Numbered from the stretch's first letter, positions 34,843 to 47,210 are shown. The stretch is DNA of 64,000 bases from Lasiodiplodia sp. COLG20 (GCA_009801085.1 VNWV01000001.1:5456001-5520000), one strand, 5' to 3'. A program made the numbers and translations. The notes: generated from the letters alone by a model not told the origin.

Positions 34843-35785
34843 TCACCTCCTCCGCGCAAGGACGAGACCAGTACCCCACTCCAACTCCACCTCCAGATCG
34901 TCGCTCTCCCATCCCTCGGCCGCGCTGATCTCGTCAAACATGCGGTCCATCACATCGCCCGTACCGCCTTCCTTGCGCGGTTTGGCCTCCGGGTGCGCCT
35001 CGTCCCAGCCGTGCCACGCGCTCCACGTCCTGAAGTACTCCCTCCACTGAGCCACCGTTGCCTTGCGGTACAGGCGGATCGCCTCCTCTCCTTTTCCGCT
35101 TCCGGGTCCCTTCGTATCTGGCACGTACTCGTAGCGCCTGATATCTTCGAAGAAGTCCTCACTCGGCTGGATGGGGCGGTAGAGCTGCTCAACAATGCTG
35201 CGCCCGGGTTGCGTCCAGTAGTGGCCCAGCTTTTCCGGATCAGCAGTGTTGGTAGACCACTCGGTGATGATCTCCGTCGCCTTGGGGTGATTTACGAAGA
35301 AGGGGTTGCCGTAGGTCCAGAACGCGACCGTGCCTCCCCTGCGAAGGACGCGGGCCAACGATGCCCACGTTTGCGGATAAGTAAACCAGTGCGCCGCCTG
35401 ACCGGACACTACGGCATCGACACTGCTGTCGCCAAAGAAGGGTAGCTCCTCAGCCGGTCCGCTTTGGAAGGATACATTCGGGTACACGTATGAGTCGGTC
35501 CCGTTGCGCGCCTGCTCGATCATTCCTGGCGAAGGGTCGACACCGATGACCTTGTCGAAATTGTGGGCTATGGCGCGCGTCACGATACCCGGTCCACATC
35601 CAAGGTCGGTGCATAGGACCCTGGGCCCTTGGTGGTAGGAGAAGATGAGGTCATAAAGAGATTCCGGATAGCTTGGGCGGAGTTTGGCGTACGAGGTGTA
35701 GGAGAAGTCGGCTTTCCTGAGGTACGTTCAGTATGTGTCGGATCAGGGTGATGCGACTGCGCAGCACTCACGCAAAGGTAGCCAT
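34843..35785 (-). CDS. SAM-dependent methyltransferase, class I (Crg1/Tmt1-like)
   Basis: This is a soluble class I methyltransferase of 295 aa. A tiny first exon (35772-35785, 14 nt, MATF) is joined over a 55-bp intron (GTGAGT...CTCAG) to 34843-35716. Motif I is DLGCGPGIVTRAIA, followed by the acidic strand-2 end VIGVDPSPGM, and then FQSGPAEELPF (motif II region) and VVSGQAAHWF. The order and the fungal block SYTSYAKLRPSYP at the start are typical of the Crg1/Tmt1 and trans-aconitate-methyltransferase-like group. The substrate is not predictable. A short upstream ATG exon like this is easily missed by gene finders. Confidence 0.88.
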
Positions 35786-36564
35786 GCTGAATGTATCCGG
35801 TAAGTGGTCCCGCTAGTGCCGGCTGATCTGTAGCTCAGTGCATGGTACGGATATCAGCAGAGACGAGTAGAGCTCCGCTGGCTGATATGCTTCTGGCAGC
35901 TTCTGCACAAAGAAAGAACACCTGGTGCTGGGGGCCCGTTGCACCTACCCCACGTTTGTTTGCTTGCATGACCGGCTGTGTGCCATCCGACTTCGCTTCC
36001 GGCATCACGTCATCGCCTGCAAGCCCAGCCTCATCCGTGCTGCACCTTCCCATCCACGATCAGCACATCTTGAATTGAATGGAGCCACTTCTGAAATCAC
36101 CATTACCAACTCACTAACCGTTCGACATGCGACTGGAATTTCTATGCCTTTCTGGCATCATGCCCTGTGCAGCTAAAATTACTGCCCAAATGATTGTCTA
36201 CGAGAGCGCTTGCACGGGCGAGAAGTGCCGCAATCCACGATTCATTCCGGTCCACTGTGGAATTTTACCATCTTGGACTCCACCATCTCATAGGTTTTCC
36301 ATCGAGCAGAACAACCGAAAAGTTCTAGCGCCGAAGTAGGGAGTCCTTGGAGAGAGAAGCGCTTCCTAAAAGCTCGAGCACATCTAAACAGCAGTGAGTT
36401 CTAGATGAAGCTCTTAGACAATTCAGCCCAATAGTCAAAGAAGCACCTGAGACGGCGATCACTGCCCGCACAATGTGGCCCATTCCCTCAGAGTACTACC
36501 AGTTTGCCAGATCGACACAACAATTTGATTTAGCTCGAAGTCTACTCCAGTTTAGAAGCTCGTT
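35786..36564. other. Spacer, no gene recognised
   Basis: Between the methyltransferase start and the P450 3' end I see only short frames without domains. Confidence 0.5.
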
Positions 36565-38538
36565 TTACTTCGCTGTCTTTGCCATGATCTTCTCAACAGC
36601 CTCAGGGCTCGAAAGCCACTGCTCATCTTCATCCAGCAGCGTCTCCCTCTGCTTCTTCCAGTTTGCTTTGATCCATTCTGCCCTCTCCCTGCTCCTCGGC
36701 TTGACTTCGACCTCATAGGGATTCATCGTGTTCACCAGACCCGGTCTAACATCGTCCATATCGATGTCAATTTCTTTTCCGGTCACCGGATCCTTCTTCT
36801 TCTGGACGTCGAACGCCCACAGCCAGTGAGAGATGACAAAGAACAGGTTCTGCTCCGCGACATGCTGGCCTGGACAGACGCGGCGCCCAGCGCCGAAGGC
36901 GAACAGGTCTGTCCGCGCGCCGACCTGCTCGTCCGATAGAACCGTCTCAAGCTTGCCCTCCCAGCGCTCCGGTTTGAAGACCTTAGGATCTGGATAGGCT
37001 TCCGGGTCGCGATGGATACCGTGGACATTCAACAGGACTATCGTGTCCGCTGGTACGTGGTACTCGCCAAGTTGCATGGGTGCCGTGGTGGCGTGAGGAA
37101 GAGCTAGGGGCGCAACTGAGATCCAACGCTGTAGTCTGAGAAAGATCAGCATTGGGTGCCTGGATCACCATGACAGGAATTGTGGAACCTACTCTTGGAT
37201 ACACTGCCGGGTGTAGGGCAGATCGATGGCGTCCTCCTCATTGGGCAGGCGATCAGGGCCTACAACTCTATCGATCTCTGTGGGGTTTTGTCAGCATGAA
37301 GTAGACGAAATGTAGAGTCTGGGAAGGGCTGCTGAAGAGGTGGATGCACCAACCTTCCTGAGCTTTCCTCTGTATATCCGGCCACAACGCCATAGCAGCA
37401 AGGAAGTTGTTCAAGCTACTCGCCGTGGTATCCGTCGCCGCGACGAGCAACTCGTTCGCCACTTCCATTCCTTCAGTCTCAGTCAAGCCTTCCCATCCAG
37501 CCTTCAATTTCTCCTGAATCGCCGTGATGAAATTTGGCAAAAATTTCTCCCCGTTCTCGACCCAACCCTTCGCATTCTCCCAATGCCTCTTCAACATCCT
37601 CTCATGCTTCACCCCCAGTCTCTCCGCCTCCCTCATCGGCGGCAGCCACCAACGGCGACCAGGCAACTTCCACACCCAATCCACGCTGTCCATCCACTCC
37701 GTCCTCAGCTGCAGCGTCGAAATCTCCAAAAGGTCGTCCATGACCTCCTTGATGCCCGGATCCTCTTTGGTGGCCACGCGCCTCCCGTTCATCATCGTCA
37801 TGCCCACGCTGTTGCTGAAGCGCGCCACGTGCTCGCGCCACTGGGCCGCGCCGCCGATGCTGTCGTCGCACACGTCGGCGATGAGCTTCGCGGCCTCGAG
37901 CTTCTGGTACGGCAGGTAGGAGCGCGCGGCGCCGACGTTGAGGATGGCGTGCCACATGCGGCGCGCGGAGCGCCATGGCGCGCCCGTCATCAGCGCCGGC
38001 GCGTACCCGCCGCGCGCGACCAGGTCGACCTTGTTGGCCGACGGCCGCCCCGCCGTCGCCTGCCCGCGCTTGTTGAAGATGTCGTGCGCCGCCGCCGCCG
38101 AGTTGACCACCAGCACCGGCGTCGTGCCGCGCATCACGGTGAAGACGGGCCCGTAGGTCTTCGACCATTCGGTGTAGGTGAGGTGTGGGCGGAGGGTGTT
38201 GATCTGGGGTTGCAGGTCAGTGTCAGGGAGTGAACATGAGACGTGAAGATTTATTGAGGAGTTCAGTGGTCGGTTGGCTTGACTTGTACGAATGGAAGAG
38301 TATGAAGAGTGAACCAAGAAAGAGCGGGTAGAGGGGGGGGGGAGGTTTGGTAGTTTGGACACACTTCTTGGAGATTCCCCCAAAGCGGACGCGTGGGTGG
38401 ACCCGGCGGGAAACCATGAGGCCGCGCGCCGACTTTTAGAATACGACGCGTGATATAGGCCACTACCATGAATATGATAGCACCCAGTGCCATGGACACT
38501 CTGAAGTGGGCAGAATGTGAGGAAGTAACGGTGTCCAT
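36565..38538 (-). CDS. Cytochrome P450 monooxygenase (CYP2-like fungal clan, E-class)
   Basis: This is a heme-thiolate monooxygenase of 559 aa from four exons (38365-38538, 37354-38203, 37193-37277, 36565-37135; introns of 161, 76 and 57 bp, all in phase). It has one N-terminal membrane helix (MALGAIIFMVVAYI) followed by the proline hinge GFPPGPPTRPLWG. The I-helix is VAATDTT, where the usual glycine is Ala/Thr-shifted; the K-helix ExxR is ELQR at the exon 3/4 join; PERW follows, and the heme loop is FGAGRRVCPGQH near residue 448 with the cysteine ligand intact. It resembles fungal P450s of the O-methylsterigmatocystin oxidoreductase type (CYP64-like). The nearby methyltransferase could be coincidental; no other biosynthetic gene is adjacent. 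Confidence 0.92.
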
Positions 38539-40879
38539 GATTGGAAAATCTTTCAAAAGCAGAGAGAATGAGGAAGTTTCAGTAAAGTCAAAAGCGAGTA
38601 AATCAATGGTCGCGATTGAAAAGGCTGAGATATATATCCTGACTCCTCCAGAGGCTCTTTGCCGCCTAGCAGGCTACCCCTCGTTGCGGGTTGATAGAGG
38701 CAAAGCCAAAGACCCTGAAAGCTTACTCCTTGGCTGCTCACATAATGGTGATTAAATCGGGAATAACTGTCTAGAGTAATTAAACCGAGATTCTGTTCAA
38801 TGGATAACGGTTTACACGTTACACAGCAGGCTCCAGGCCTTCAGATGCGTCTGTCGAAGGTTTATCACATTGCTACGTAGATAGCCTCGGACCTCGTGGA
38901 TACCAACCAAGCATGGATACCTCCCTGTCACGCATTACTCTCGACTAGAGCATCATGCGTGCATGCATATAAGCAACTAGTAGCCGTCGAGTACAAATGT
39001 CGACCATTCCGCGGAGATGCGAATACAGCACACGGTCTCACGTCTATCCACAACGTGGCAACACTAAGTTCTTATACACAAGTTGAACTAATGAGTTGCT
39101 GCTCTGGGGGATGGGCACTCATTTCTTTCATTAGCTGGGTCTGACTCTACGATCTACTCCATGTGTGAATCAAGGTGTTACGTTGCAGAGCACCATCGAT
39201 CCTTGTCCCTGCAGATAGCCGCCACCCAGATTCGCTGATTAATATCCACTACTCTCGTTTGAGTGCGAGGCGAGCCGGATGATGCTCGCGATCCCCGGCT
39301 TGGCGTACGTTGAAGCGAGGATTCCCAGTGCCAGTCATACTCACTTCTTCGGAATAAAGTGACGAGAACGGTGATGATGCAGACCTGTCCATGGATTTCT
39401 CTCAAACAACAGTGTTGCTGCCTAGACTATACTCTACATATCGGGATGCCAGGTGTTTTAGATAGTATATGCCGAGGACGTCGATGCTCGGACGTATCTC
39501 CGGAAGCGGAAGCTTGCTTGATGGTTGCCACTGTGAATATGCATAAGGCTCAAAGATGAGCCGTACCCATCATTTGCCATTAGTTCCATTTTTGGACGGG
39601 CGGCCTCATTGCGCGGTCAGCAATCAAGTGCATCCAATTGCCGTTCAGTGAATATCCATGAAGCCGCCTTCGGCCCAGACAATATTCCTACCCAGCGAAA
39701 TGGGTGCTCAAAAGGTCACCAGGAATACAGCACGACACATACGTAAAACTCCTCGCCCAGTACACTTCTGGAAAAAAGATCCAGTCAGCTTATCCGTGAT
39801 TTAAATGATAAATGCTTGCGATGAACCGTCTATTTTTCAAGGGCTTACTCTTTCCATCACCTCTGCGGTGGACCGGCGGGCTGCAAATCAGCGGGAAGGA
39901 TCAACAAAATTATCTCCACACAACCCTATCGGAGGAAAAAGCCGCGACTCCTTCCGCGTTTAAGCTAACGTTCTCGCTCAGCGCGCCACTAGCACAGTGA
40001 CAATAAGGCTGACAAGGCGGACCTTCAAATAGCGATACAGCGGTCAAATTGCCTCTCGGAGCCGACCGCGTCCGCTTATGGTGACGCAGACGTCAGTAAA
40101 GTCCGTCCGGGAATAACGACGCTGAGCAACATAAGGCCGCTGCTGGATAGGGTGAAGCCCAGTTCTACTGTCCGCGTGTTACGTGGGGCATGCTGCGTGA
40201 TCATTTGACTTTGCAGGCCTGCATGTGACGCGGCTGAGGCTTGCAGCGGGGTAGCTGAGGCCGTTGATGATGCTGCCGATGGTGCCGGCAGTGGCGAGGC
40301 AAAAGCAGGTCCGTATATGCAGCTGAAGCGAAATAGTGACGCACATATGCACGCAGAAAGCGAGGCCACGGCGTTGATACTGATATGGGTCATTTATCGG
40401 CCCACTGTAGGAGGTCTGAGTTCGCGTTCGGGTGGGGTAACAGTGGAGCATACGCTATGTCTTCGATCATTCAGGGTTGTAAATGTAGTGACGTGCATGT
40501 ATACGCATCACTATCTATCGCCAAGGACACAGAGAGAGAAAGCTATGCATTGTAAGTCCAGTCACCGTTCCCGCCTCGTCGAAATTTGCGTGAGAATTGT
40601 CTATAATCCATTGCAGTGATTAGAAGCATGCCTGTGTAAGAAGGGGAACAAGTACTGCTCAATTTACCGATGCTACGCTTTTCCTGAATGCTATCCATAA
40701 ACGGTTATGCGCGGAATACCGGAACTCTTGCAAACGTTTTTTACGCAGATGTTTTCCAGCCCCTCTACCCAAATGCTTCTACTACGAGGCTAGCTGATGC
40801 TACCCAACAAATGCACCCACACCCTCCTCTCACCACACCATCCAACAACAACCACCAAACCCCCACAGCCCCACTCCCC
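38539..40879. other. 2.3-kb spacer, no gene recognised
   Basis: A frame at 40076-40393 (minus) begins with a hydrophobic Ala/Ser-rich stretch, but there is no family match or exon model. The rest shows only short frames. It includes the P450 promoter. Confidence 0.4.
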
Positions 40880-43253
40880 TCAAATCTGCTTACACCATCT
40901 TTCCACGACCCTATCCAACCCCGGCCCCACGCTCGGCGCAATCTCCTCGAGCGCTACATCACACCTCACCATGGCGCTATCGGCCGAGCCTCCGCCGATG
41001 CCTCCCCCGCTGCCGCCTCCGCCCACGACGGGCATGATCAGCTCCCAGCGAATCAGGTTCTCCCATTCGCGGCGCGCCGGCTCACGGCCCCAGACCTTGG
41101 TGCCCGAGGCGAGGGCGCCGCCGGCCGCCGAGGCGATCTTGGCCCGGCTGGCCAGCGCCACGTACTCGGCGTACGCCATGTTGAAGTTGCACGTGTCGGC
41201 GTCGTGGATGATGTCGAGGCGGGCGGCGGCGACGAGCAGCGCGAGGCCGAGGTCGGACAGGTGCGGGAGGAGGGAGAGCTTCGAGTCTGGCGGGGCGAGG
41301 AGGGTCGCGGATGTTGCCGCGGCAGTGGTGATGGTTGAGGTGGGAGGGACGAAGTGGGCTGGCGTGAGGGGGAAGGTGTCGGATGAAAGGAGGGCGATGG
41401 GGACCTGGAAGGTCGAGAGAGCCCTGGGGACGGACTTATGGAGGTGATAGTGCGGGGCAAGGTAGGTCTGAATGAAGTGAGGGTCGGCGAAGAGAGACTG
41501 TATCATTTGTTAGTACTTAACTCCCAATAACAATACCGGGATGTCTCACCTCTATCGAATCATTCCAAGCCGTAAGGAGGTTTGTGGGATTTGCCGCTTG
41601 CTTGCTCTTGGAGCCAGTCCGGGACTTTGATGGAGTTTGGCTAGCAAACGTGGTCTGCTCCAAGTCACTGAACGCCTTAGGGCGTAGCATCAGGTTCGAC
41701 TTGCACATTTCCTGAAAGGATGCCAAGTTCTTTGCTAACGACAAGTGAACGTATCGATGGCTGAATCTGCTCTTCACTCGCTTCTCAAGATTCTCCGAGA
41801 CGCCGATTCTTGTCGTTAAGCCTAGGACGGTAATAGGCGCTTTTTTTGACTGTGCAATGTCGAACAAATTGTACAACAAAGTTTGGCGGGGATGAGAAGC
41901 GAAGAGGTCGAACTCATCCATAATGAAGATGACTGCTTTGGCGACTTCGTCTGACTCCTCTCCCACCAGCTCCGAAGGATGAGATAAGAGCGCGAGGAGG
42001 GTAGCCAGTGTATCGGCATAGTTCTTGCCCATAGTGTCTTCCTCTACATCCATCTCCTTTCCAAGCTGTCTCCAAATTTCACGGAGTGCAAGCTTGTCAT
42101 CGGTATGGACAAAGCCATTCAGCCTGATGACGTGGAAGTCCTGCCGTTGATCCTTGGACAGTTCTCTCAACACCTGATTAACCAGCGCTGTCTTGCCACT
42201 TCCCCGAGCCCCAATCATGAGCATAGAATTTCCTTCTCCTGCACTGATGGTCTGCTCCACGAGCTGATGGACCTTTTTGTATTCTTCTTCAAGGCCGACC
42301 AGCGGTACGGGTTCCTTGCCGGTAATTTGAGCCAGAACCTTGACCTTGACCGAGGTCAAAGCATCTCGTGATGGCTCAGTTCCAGAAGACTCAACCGCTT
42401 TCTTCGGTGTGCTCTGCGACTTGACGGGCTGATTGCGCCGCTTCGAAATAGGCGATATCGTCGGTTCTGGTGTAGCATCTCCTGCGTCGTTTTCGCTTGC
42501 TTTATCCCCAGTTTCAACCAAGTCTAGCAAGCTCGCCTTCTCCTCCGCCGGCTCTATAGCTGATGCCCGGGGCTTAGCCGGTGTTTTTGTCTTTCCGGCT
42601 GGCTTCCTGGCAGTCCGAGGCTCGTCGTCCTGCTCTTCGTGACCATTTTCCTGTGCTTTCCTTGTTGTGCGTGCCTTCTTGGCCGGCGTCTCTTGCTTCT
42701 TCGCCCCCGCTTTTGCTCTCCCACTCCGCGACCGCGCAGGCGCAGACTCAAGCTCATCGGTGTCATCTTTCTCTGCTTCAGGCGCAGCCTTATTCTCTTC
42801 GGCCCGCACGTTGCGACCGCGCCTCGCAGGCTTCAGCACGACCTTTTCTTCATCATCCTGCTCGCTGTTGTCCTCAGGGATGTTCTCCTTCTGCGAGTCG
42901 CTCTGGGTCGCAACCTTTGGCTTCGCCCGCGTCGCTCTCTTTGGTAGCTGTGCGCGCTTTGTAGCGGTAATAGTCTCGCTTTGCAGTTGTCTAGCCGGCG
43001 ATTCTCCAAAGGCGCTATCGAAATCGTCGTATACGTCTGGGTCGTCGAGGTCGTTGGCGTGGCCTTGTCGACGGGCGAGTCTTGAGCTGGTGCGGCTGCC
43101 ATCGGTTGAAAGGAGGCCGGCGCGGCGTGTTGGTCGCTTCAGGGTGCTTTTCGCAGGCGTGGGGGCCGGCGTTGATTTATCGGCGGCTGCGAGCGCATCG
43201 TCGTCGGGCGAGCTCAGCTTGCGGCGCTTAGCTGAGCGAGCGCCGGTAGCCAT
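40880..43253 (-). CDS. ORC4: Origin recognition complex subunit 4
   Basis: Orc4 is an AAA+ subunit of the complex that marks replication origins and loads MCM. Exons 41550-43253 and 40880-41497 join in phase over a 52-bp intron (GTGAGA...TACAG), giving 773 aa. The first 300 residues are a long disordered, Lys/Glu/Pro-rich region, much longer than in yeast Orc4. The AAA+ core follows: VGLEEEYKKVHQLVE, Walker A MIGARGSGKTAL, Walker B VIFIMDEFDLFASH, and sensor-like VLGLTTRIGVSENLEKRVKSRFSHR, which includes the conserved Orc4 arginine region. The C-terminus has the winged-helix part with NMAYAEYVAL and WENLIRWELI. The gene is divergent from HRQ1. Confidence 0.93.
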
Positions 43254-43655
43254 ATTTTAGTATTCGGAAATTGCTGGGGGTTTTCGCAGCTTCAATTGAA
43301 CGTCGTTTCGTTGCAGAATGGACACGCCCGCTGATTGTGTCAAGGAGAGTGATCGCAGGTGTCGTGGGTGTTGTGTTTACGCGGGCGACTCGAGGGCTTG
43401 ACGAATTGCGCGCGGATCCTGGCGCCTCGACCACACGTGAGCATGTGAGACCGCGCCTACGCGTCGTGCCTTCTCTTTTGGTGTCAATCCTGTCTTCACT
43501 TGGGCTTGCAGTGTTTCTGGCCTCCCTTTTATCTGTCGAGCATAATCTTTGTTTATGGGAGAGAATTGCGCTAAGTCGTTGCCGGTCTCGCGTCTTTCAA
43601 CTGCGTCATCGACCCTTGTCATTTCAGCCTCCAACTTCCGCTGCATGCTCCCACC
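43254..43655. promoter_or_regulatory. Shared ORC4/HRQ1 divergent promoter region
   Basis: The 402 bp between the two ATGs must contain both promoters and leaders. I see no clear MluI-type (ACGCGT) cell-cycle box; one CACGCGGG-free, GC-rich middle part near 43375-43465 contains several CG-rich hexamers. Co-regulation is inference from layout. Confidence 0.4.
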
Positions 43656-46600
43656 ATGGCGAAGATTCAGGCAGCCTCTCTCTCAAACCGCACCATCAAG
43701 CGGCCGCGCAAAAGGAAAGCCCAAGGTGAACCCCCGCCCGAAGAGGAGCAGCCCGTGCAAGCAGTCGAGACTTCGGCAGAGGCCGCCTCCGCTTCCTCCG
43801 CTGCAACCTCGACCATTCCGACCAAGGCTCATGATGGCGGGAAGAAGCCGCGACGCACCAAGAAATCCGACTCCAATCCCACCCTGCGTAGGAAAACCTC
43901 TTCCAGCTTTGTCGAATCCTCCATACCATGGCCGGAGCACTTCACCAAGCTCCAACAGGTTTATCGTGCCATGAATCTGGTTTACACTTTTTGTTGCACA
44001 CGCAAACACTTTGCCACCACCCTGGACAACATCAAAACTACTGTCGAAGGCCACATCAAACGAGAACTGTTGATCGATGACGTCGCCCAACTCAAAGCAC
44101 TTATACCATCAGCCATCAACTTCGTTTACGTTGATGAAGCCATGCTCCAGGTCAACCTAATGGGCTCAGAGGATAATATGGCTGGTAGACGAGCAAACGA
44201 ATTCCGTCTTGCTGACTTAGAAGAACGAGGAAATGAAGAGAAGGAGAAGAGTGAAGTCCTGCTTTTCGAGTTTACCGACGGAGATCTTAAGCGCCAGGTT
44301 CAGCACAAGAAGACCGGAGAGCCGACCAAAGTCACCCAACCGCTTCGCAGGGAGGACTTGAAAATGCCTGTCTACAGCCAAAAGCAAATGCTGAATATGA
44401 TCGAGAAGCGTAATGCGAAATTCACCTCTGCCGTCAATCAATGGCTCAACGACTGCGCCGAACTGGAGCAAGACCCTGTGCAGAAACTTATGGATGAATA
44501 CCTTGTCTATATCCCGACGCCATCAGAAAGCCGAGCAAACACTCCAGGACCAAGCGGCCGAACAAGTAATTTACCATCAACAATCCCCTCAGAGCGGAAG
44601 CCTATCCCGGAGATCGTAGACGAGATCAAGAAACTAGAATGGTACACAGGCCAGATAGTCCCAGACGGCCACAGAGTCTTCGATCCGCAGGAAGCCATTT
44701 ACGGAGATCTGAACTTTAGGCTCTCCCAGAACCTGGTCAACGCTCTGTACAACACGCGTAACATTGAACGGCTTTACGCGCACCAAGCTGAAGCTATTAA
44801 TAATTTGCACGATGGCCACAATGTCATCGTATCAACCTCGACGAGCTCAGGCAAATCCTTGATTTATCAGATTCCAGTGCTCCACGAACTGGAAACTGAC
44901 CGCGACACGAGAGCAATGTACATTTTCCCGACCAAAGCCTTGGCTCAGGATCAGCGACGAAGCTTGAAAGAGCTGCTGCATTTCATGGATGGTTTGCAAG
45001 ACATTGTTGTCGAGACGTTCGATGGAGACACCCCCTTCACCTCCCGCAACTACATCCGCGATGAAGCACGCATCATTTTCACAAATCCGGATATGCTACA
45101 CATTACCATTCTTCCTCAAGAGGAAAGCTGGAGGACTTTTCTTCAAAACCTCAAATTCGTCGTTGTCGACGAGTTGCACGTCTATAACGGTCTGTTCGGT
45201 TCACATGTCTCCTTTATTATGAGAAGGTTAAGGAGGATATGTGCAGCGTTGGGTAACCACAACGTCAAGTTCATCTCCTGCTCTGCTACCGTATCAAATC
45301 CAGAGGAACACATGAAGACCATTTTCGGTGTTGAAGAGGTTAAGCTTACCGACTTCGATGGGTCACCGTCAGGGAGAAAAGAGTTCATTTGCTGGAACAC
45401 GCCTTTCAAGGACCCGGGAGACCCTTCGTCTGGGAGAGGTGATACCATGGCCGAGGCTGCGAAGCTGTTCTGTCAACTGATCCTGCGGGGTGTAAGAGTG
45501 ATTGCATTTTGTCGCGTTCGAAAGCAATGCGAAGGTTTGATCAGTGCCGTCAAGACTGAGCTGAACAACCTCGAGAGACCGGAGGTCATGAACAGGGTCA
45601 TGGCGTACCGTGGTGGCTACACTCCGCAAGATCGAAGGCAGATCGAGAGAGAAATGTTTGATGGCAAACTCGTTGGCATTGTTGCCACCAATGCTTTGGA
45701 ACTGGGCGTAGACATCGGATCACTCGACGCTGTCGTCACCGTTGGCTTCCCATACACCATTGCCAATCTGAGGCAACAGAGCGGCCGTGCCGGCCGTAGG
45801 AACAAAGATTCGCTATCCGTCCTTGTTGGGGACTGTTTTCCTACAGACCAGTACTACATGCAAAATCCAGACGAAATCTTCACGAAACCAAACGCCGAGC
45901 TGCAAGTGGACCTGGAAAACATGCTCTGCCTTGAAGGCCACATCCAATGCGCAGCGCACGAGATGCCGATTCGCCCTGAAGAAGACTCCAAATACTTCGG
46001 TCCCTTACTTCCCACCATTGCCCATGAGCGCATGCGCGCCGACGACCTCGGCTTCTTCCACTGCAATGAGCGTTTCCTCCCACGACCCTCCACTCACGTA
46101 GCGATCCGCGATACGGAGGAAGAGCACTTCGCCATCATCGACACGACCAACAACCGCAACACGGTGCTAGAAGAGCTCGAAGCCTCCCGAGCCTTCTTCA
46201 CCATCTACGAGGGCGGCATCTTCCTGCACCAGGGCAACAGCTACCTGGTCAAGGAGTTCTCGCCAGACAGCATGCTGGCCAAAGTGGAGCTGGTCAAGGT
46301 CGACTGGACGACGCAGCAGCGCGACTTCACCGACGTCGACCCGATCGAGACGGAAGCCATCCGCCGCATCCCAGGCAGCCTGTCGCGCGCCTTCTGCGGG
46401 CCGATCCGCATCAAGCAGGTCGTCTTCGGCTTCTTCAAGGTCGACCGCAAGCGCCGCATCCTCGACGCCGTCGCCGTCGACAACCCGCCCATCGTCCTGC
46501 GCAGCCGCGGCATGTGGCTCGACGTCCCCAAGCGGGCGCTGGATATCATGAAGCAGCGCCGCTTGCACGTCGGCGGCGCCATCCACGCCGCCGAGCACGC

Positions 46601-47210
46601 CATCATGAGCCTCATGCCCAACTTCGTCATCAGTCTGCCCGGCGATGTGCGGACCGAGTGCAAGAACGCGTTCAAGGAGTTTGCGACGAAGGAGACGAGC
46701 AGGAAGCGCCCCGCCAGGCTTACGTTTTATGATGCCAAGGGCGGCGCGAGCGGCGCGGGGATTGCGACCAAGGCTTTTGAGTTTGTGGATTTATTGCTGA
46801 GGCAGGCGTGTGAGCGGGTGGCGCAGTGCCATTGCTTGGATGGGTGTTTGGAGTGTTGTTGCGACGAGAGGTGTAAGGAGGCGAATTTGGTGATGAGTAA
46901 GGCGGGGGCGGAGGTCATTTTGAAGAGTCTGCTCAATTGGGAGATTGACGTTGACAGTTTGCCCATGGGTCCGGAGGAGGGGAGGGAGGTGGGTGTTGAG
47001 ACGGTGGTGGAGGCGACCGAGGTGCGACCTGCGAGAGGGAAGAGGGTGGAAGTTTTGGAGGTGAAAAGGGAGGGTGGGAAAATCGAAAAGGTCATCGTGG
47101 AGAAGGTTGGAGATGAGGGGGGTGAAGTGGATGAAGCCCGTGAAAGTCGTAAAGAAGGTGAGGAAGTGATGGTGGAAAGTGCTGCAGTGAACTTCGAGGA
47201 TGGAGAGTAA
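43656..47210 (+). CDS. HRQ1: Hrq1-type RecQ4-family 3'-5' DNA helicase
   Basis: Hrq1 is the fungal RECQL4-related helicase that acts in interstrand crosslink repair and telomere maintenance. It is a 1184-aa single-exon protein. After a basic, disordered N-terminus come the helicase motifs: YAHQAEAINNL, Walker A STSTSSGKSLIYQIPV (about 393), VVDELHVYNG (motif II with DELH, about 504), SCSATVSNPEEH (about 545), LELGVDIGSLDAV, and motif VI QQSGRAGRRNKDSL (about 709). The C-terminal DUF1998/MrfA-type zinc module has CLDGCLECCCDERC near residue 1060. The last 90 residues are acidic, Val/Glu-rich and variable. It shares an upstream region with ORC4. Confidence 0.95.
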   Translation: MAKIQAASLSNRTIKRPRKRKAQGEPPPEEEQPVQAVETSAEAASASSAATSTIPTKAHDGGKKPRRTKKSDSNPTLRRKTSSSFVESSIPWPEHFTKLQQVYRAMNLVYTFCCTRKHFATTLDNIKTTVEGHIKRELLIDDVAQLKALIPSAINFVYVDEAMLQVNLMGSEDNMAGRRANEFRLADLEERGNEEKEKSEVLLFEFTDGDLKRQVQHKKTGEPTKVTQPLRREDLKMPVYSQKQMLNMIEKRNAKFTSAVNQWLNDCAELEQDPVQKLMDEYLVYIPTPSESRANTPGPSGRTSNLPSTIPSERKPIPEIVDEIKKLEWYTGQIVPDGHRVFDPQEAIYGDLNFRLSQNLVNALYNTRNIERLYAHQAEAINNLHDGHNVIVSTSTSSGKSLIYQIPVLHELETDRDTRAMYIFPTKALAQDQRRSLKELLHFMDGLQDIVVETFDGDTPFTSRNYIRDEARIIFTNPDMLHITILPQEESWRTFLQNLKFVVVDELHVYNGLFGSHVSFIMRRLRRICAALGNHNVKFISCSATVSNPEEHMKTIFGVEEVKLTDFDGSPSGRKEFICWNTPFKDPGDPSSGRGDTMAEAAKLFCQLILRGVRVIAFCRVRKQCEGLISAVKTELNNLERPEVMNRVMAYRGGYTPQDRRQIEREMFDGKLVGIVATNALELGVDIGSLDAVVTVGFPYTIANLRQQSGRAGRRNKDSLSVLVGDCFPTDQYYMQNPDEIFTKPNAELQVDLENMLCLEGHIQCAAHEMPIRPEEDSKYFGPLLPTIAHERMRADDLGFFHCNERFLPRPSTHVAIRDTEEEHFAIIDTTNNRNTVLEELEASRAFFTIYEGGIFLHQGNSYLVKEFSPDSMLAKVELVKVDWTTQQRDFTDVDPIETEAIRRIPGSLSRAFCGPIRIKQVVFGFFKVDRKRRILDAVAVDNPPIVLRSRGMWLDVPKRALDIMKQRRLHVGGAIHAAEHAIMSLMPNFVISLPGDVRTECKNAFKEFATKETSRKRPARLTFYDAKGGASGAGIATKAFEFVDLLLRQACERVAQCHCLDGCLECCCDERCKEANLVMSKAGAEVILKSLLNWEIDVDSLPMGPEEGREVGVETVVEATEVRPARGKRVEVLEVKREGGKIEKVIVEKVGDEGGEVDEARESRKEGEEVMVESAAVNFEDGE

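Noticed and set aside
37340..38233. 297-codon plus-strand frame antisense to the P450
   Set aside because: Composition is Arg/His/Pro-rich, typical of a shadow frame; the P450 on the other strand is continuous and conserved.
34843..38538. Secondary-metabolite cluster formed by the methyltransferase and P450
   Set aside because: Only two candidate tailoring genes, flanked by housekeeping genes (Cdc4-like, ORC4) and with no backbone enzyme in the window.
40076..40393. 105-codon minus-strand frame with a hydrophobic Ala/Ser-rich start
   Set aside because: No family match, no convincing signal peptide boundary and no exon support; a second overlapping frame is equally open.
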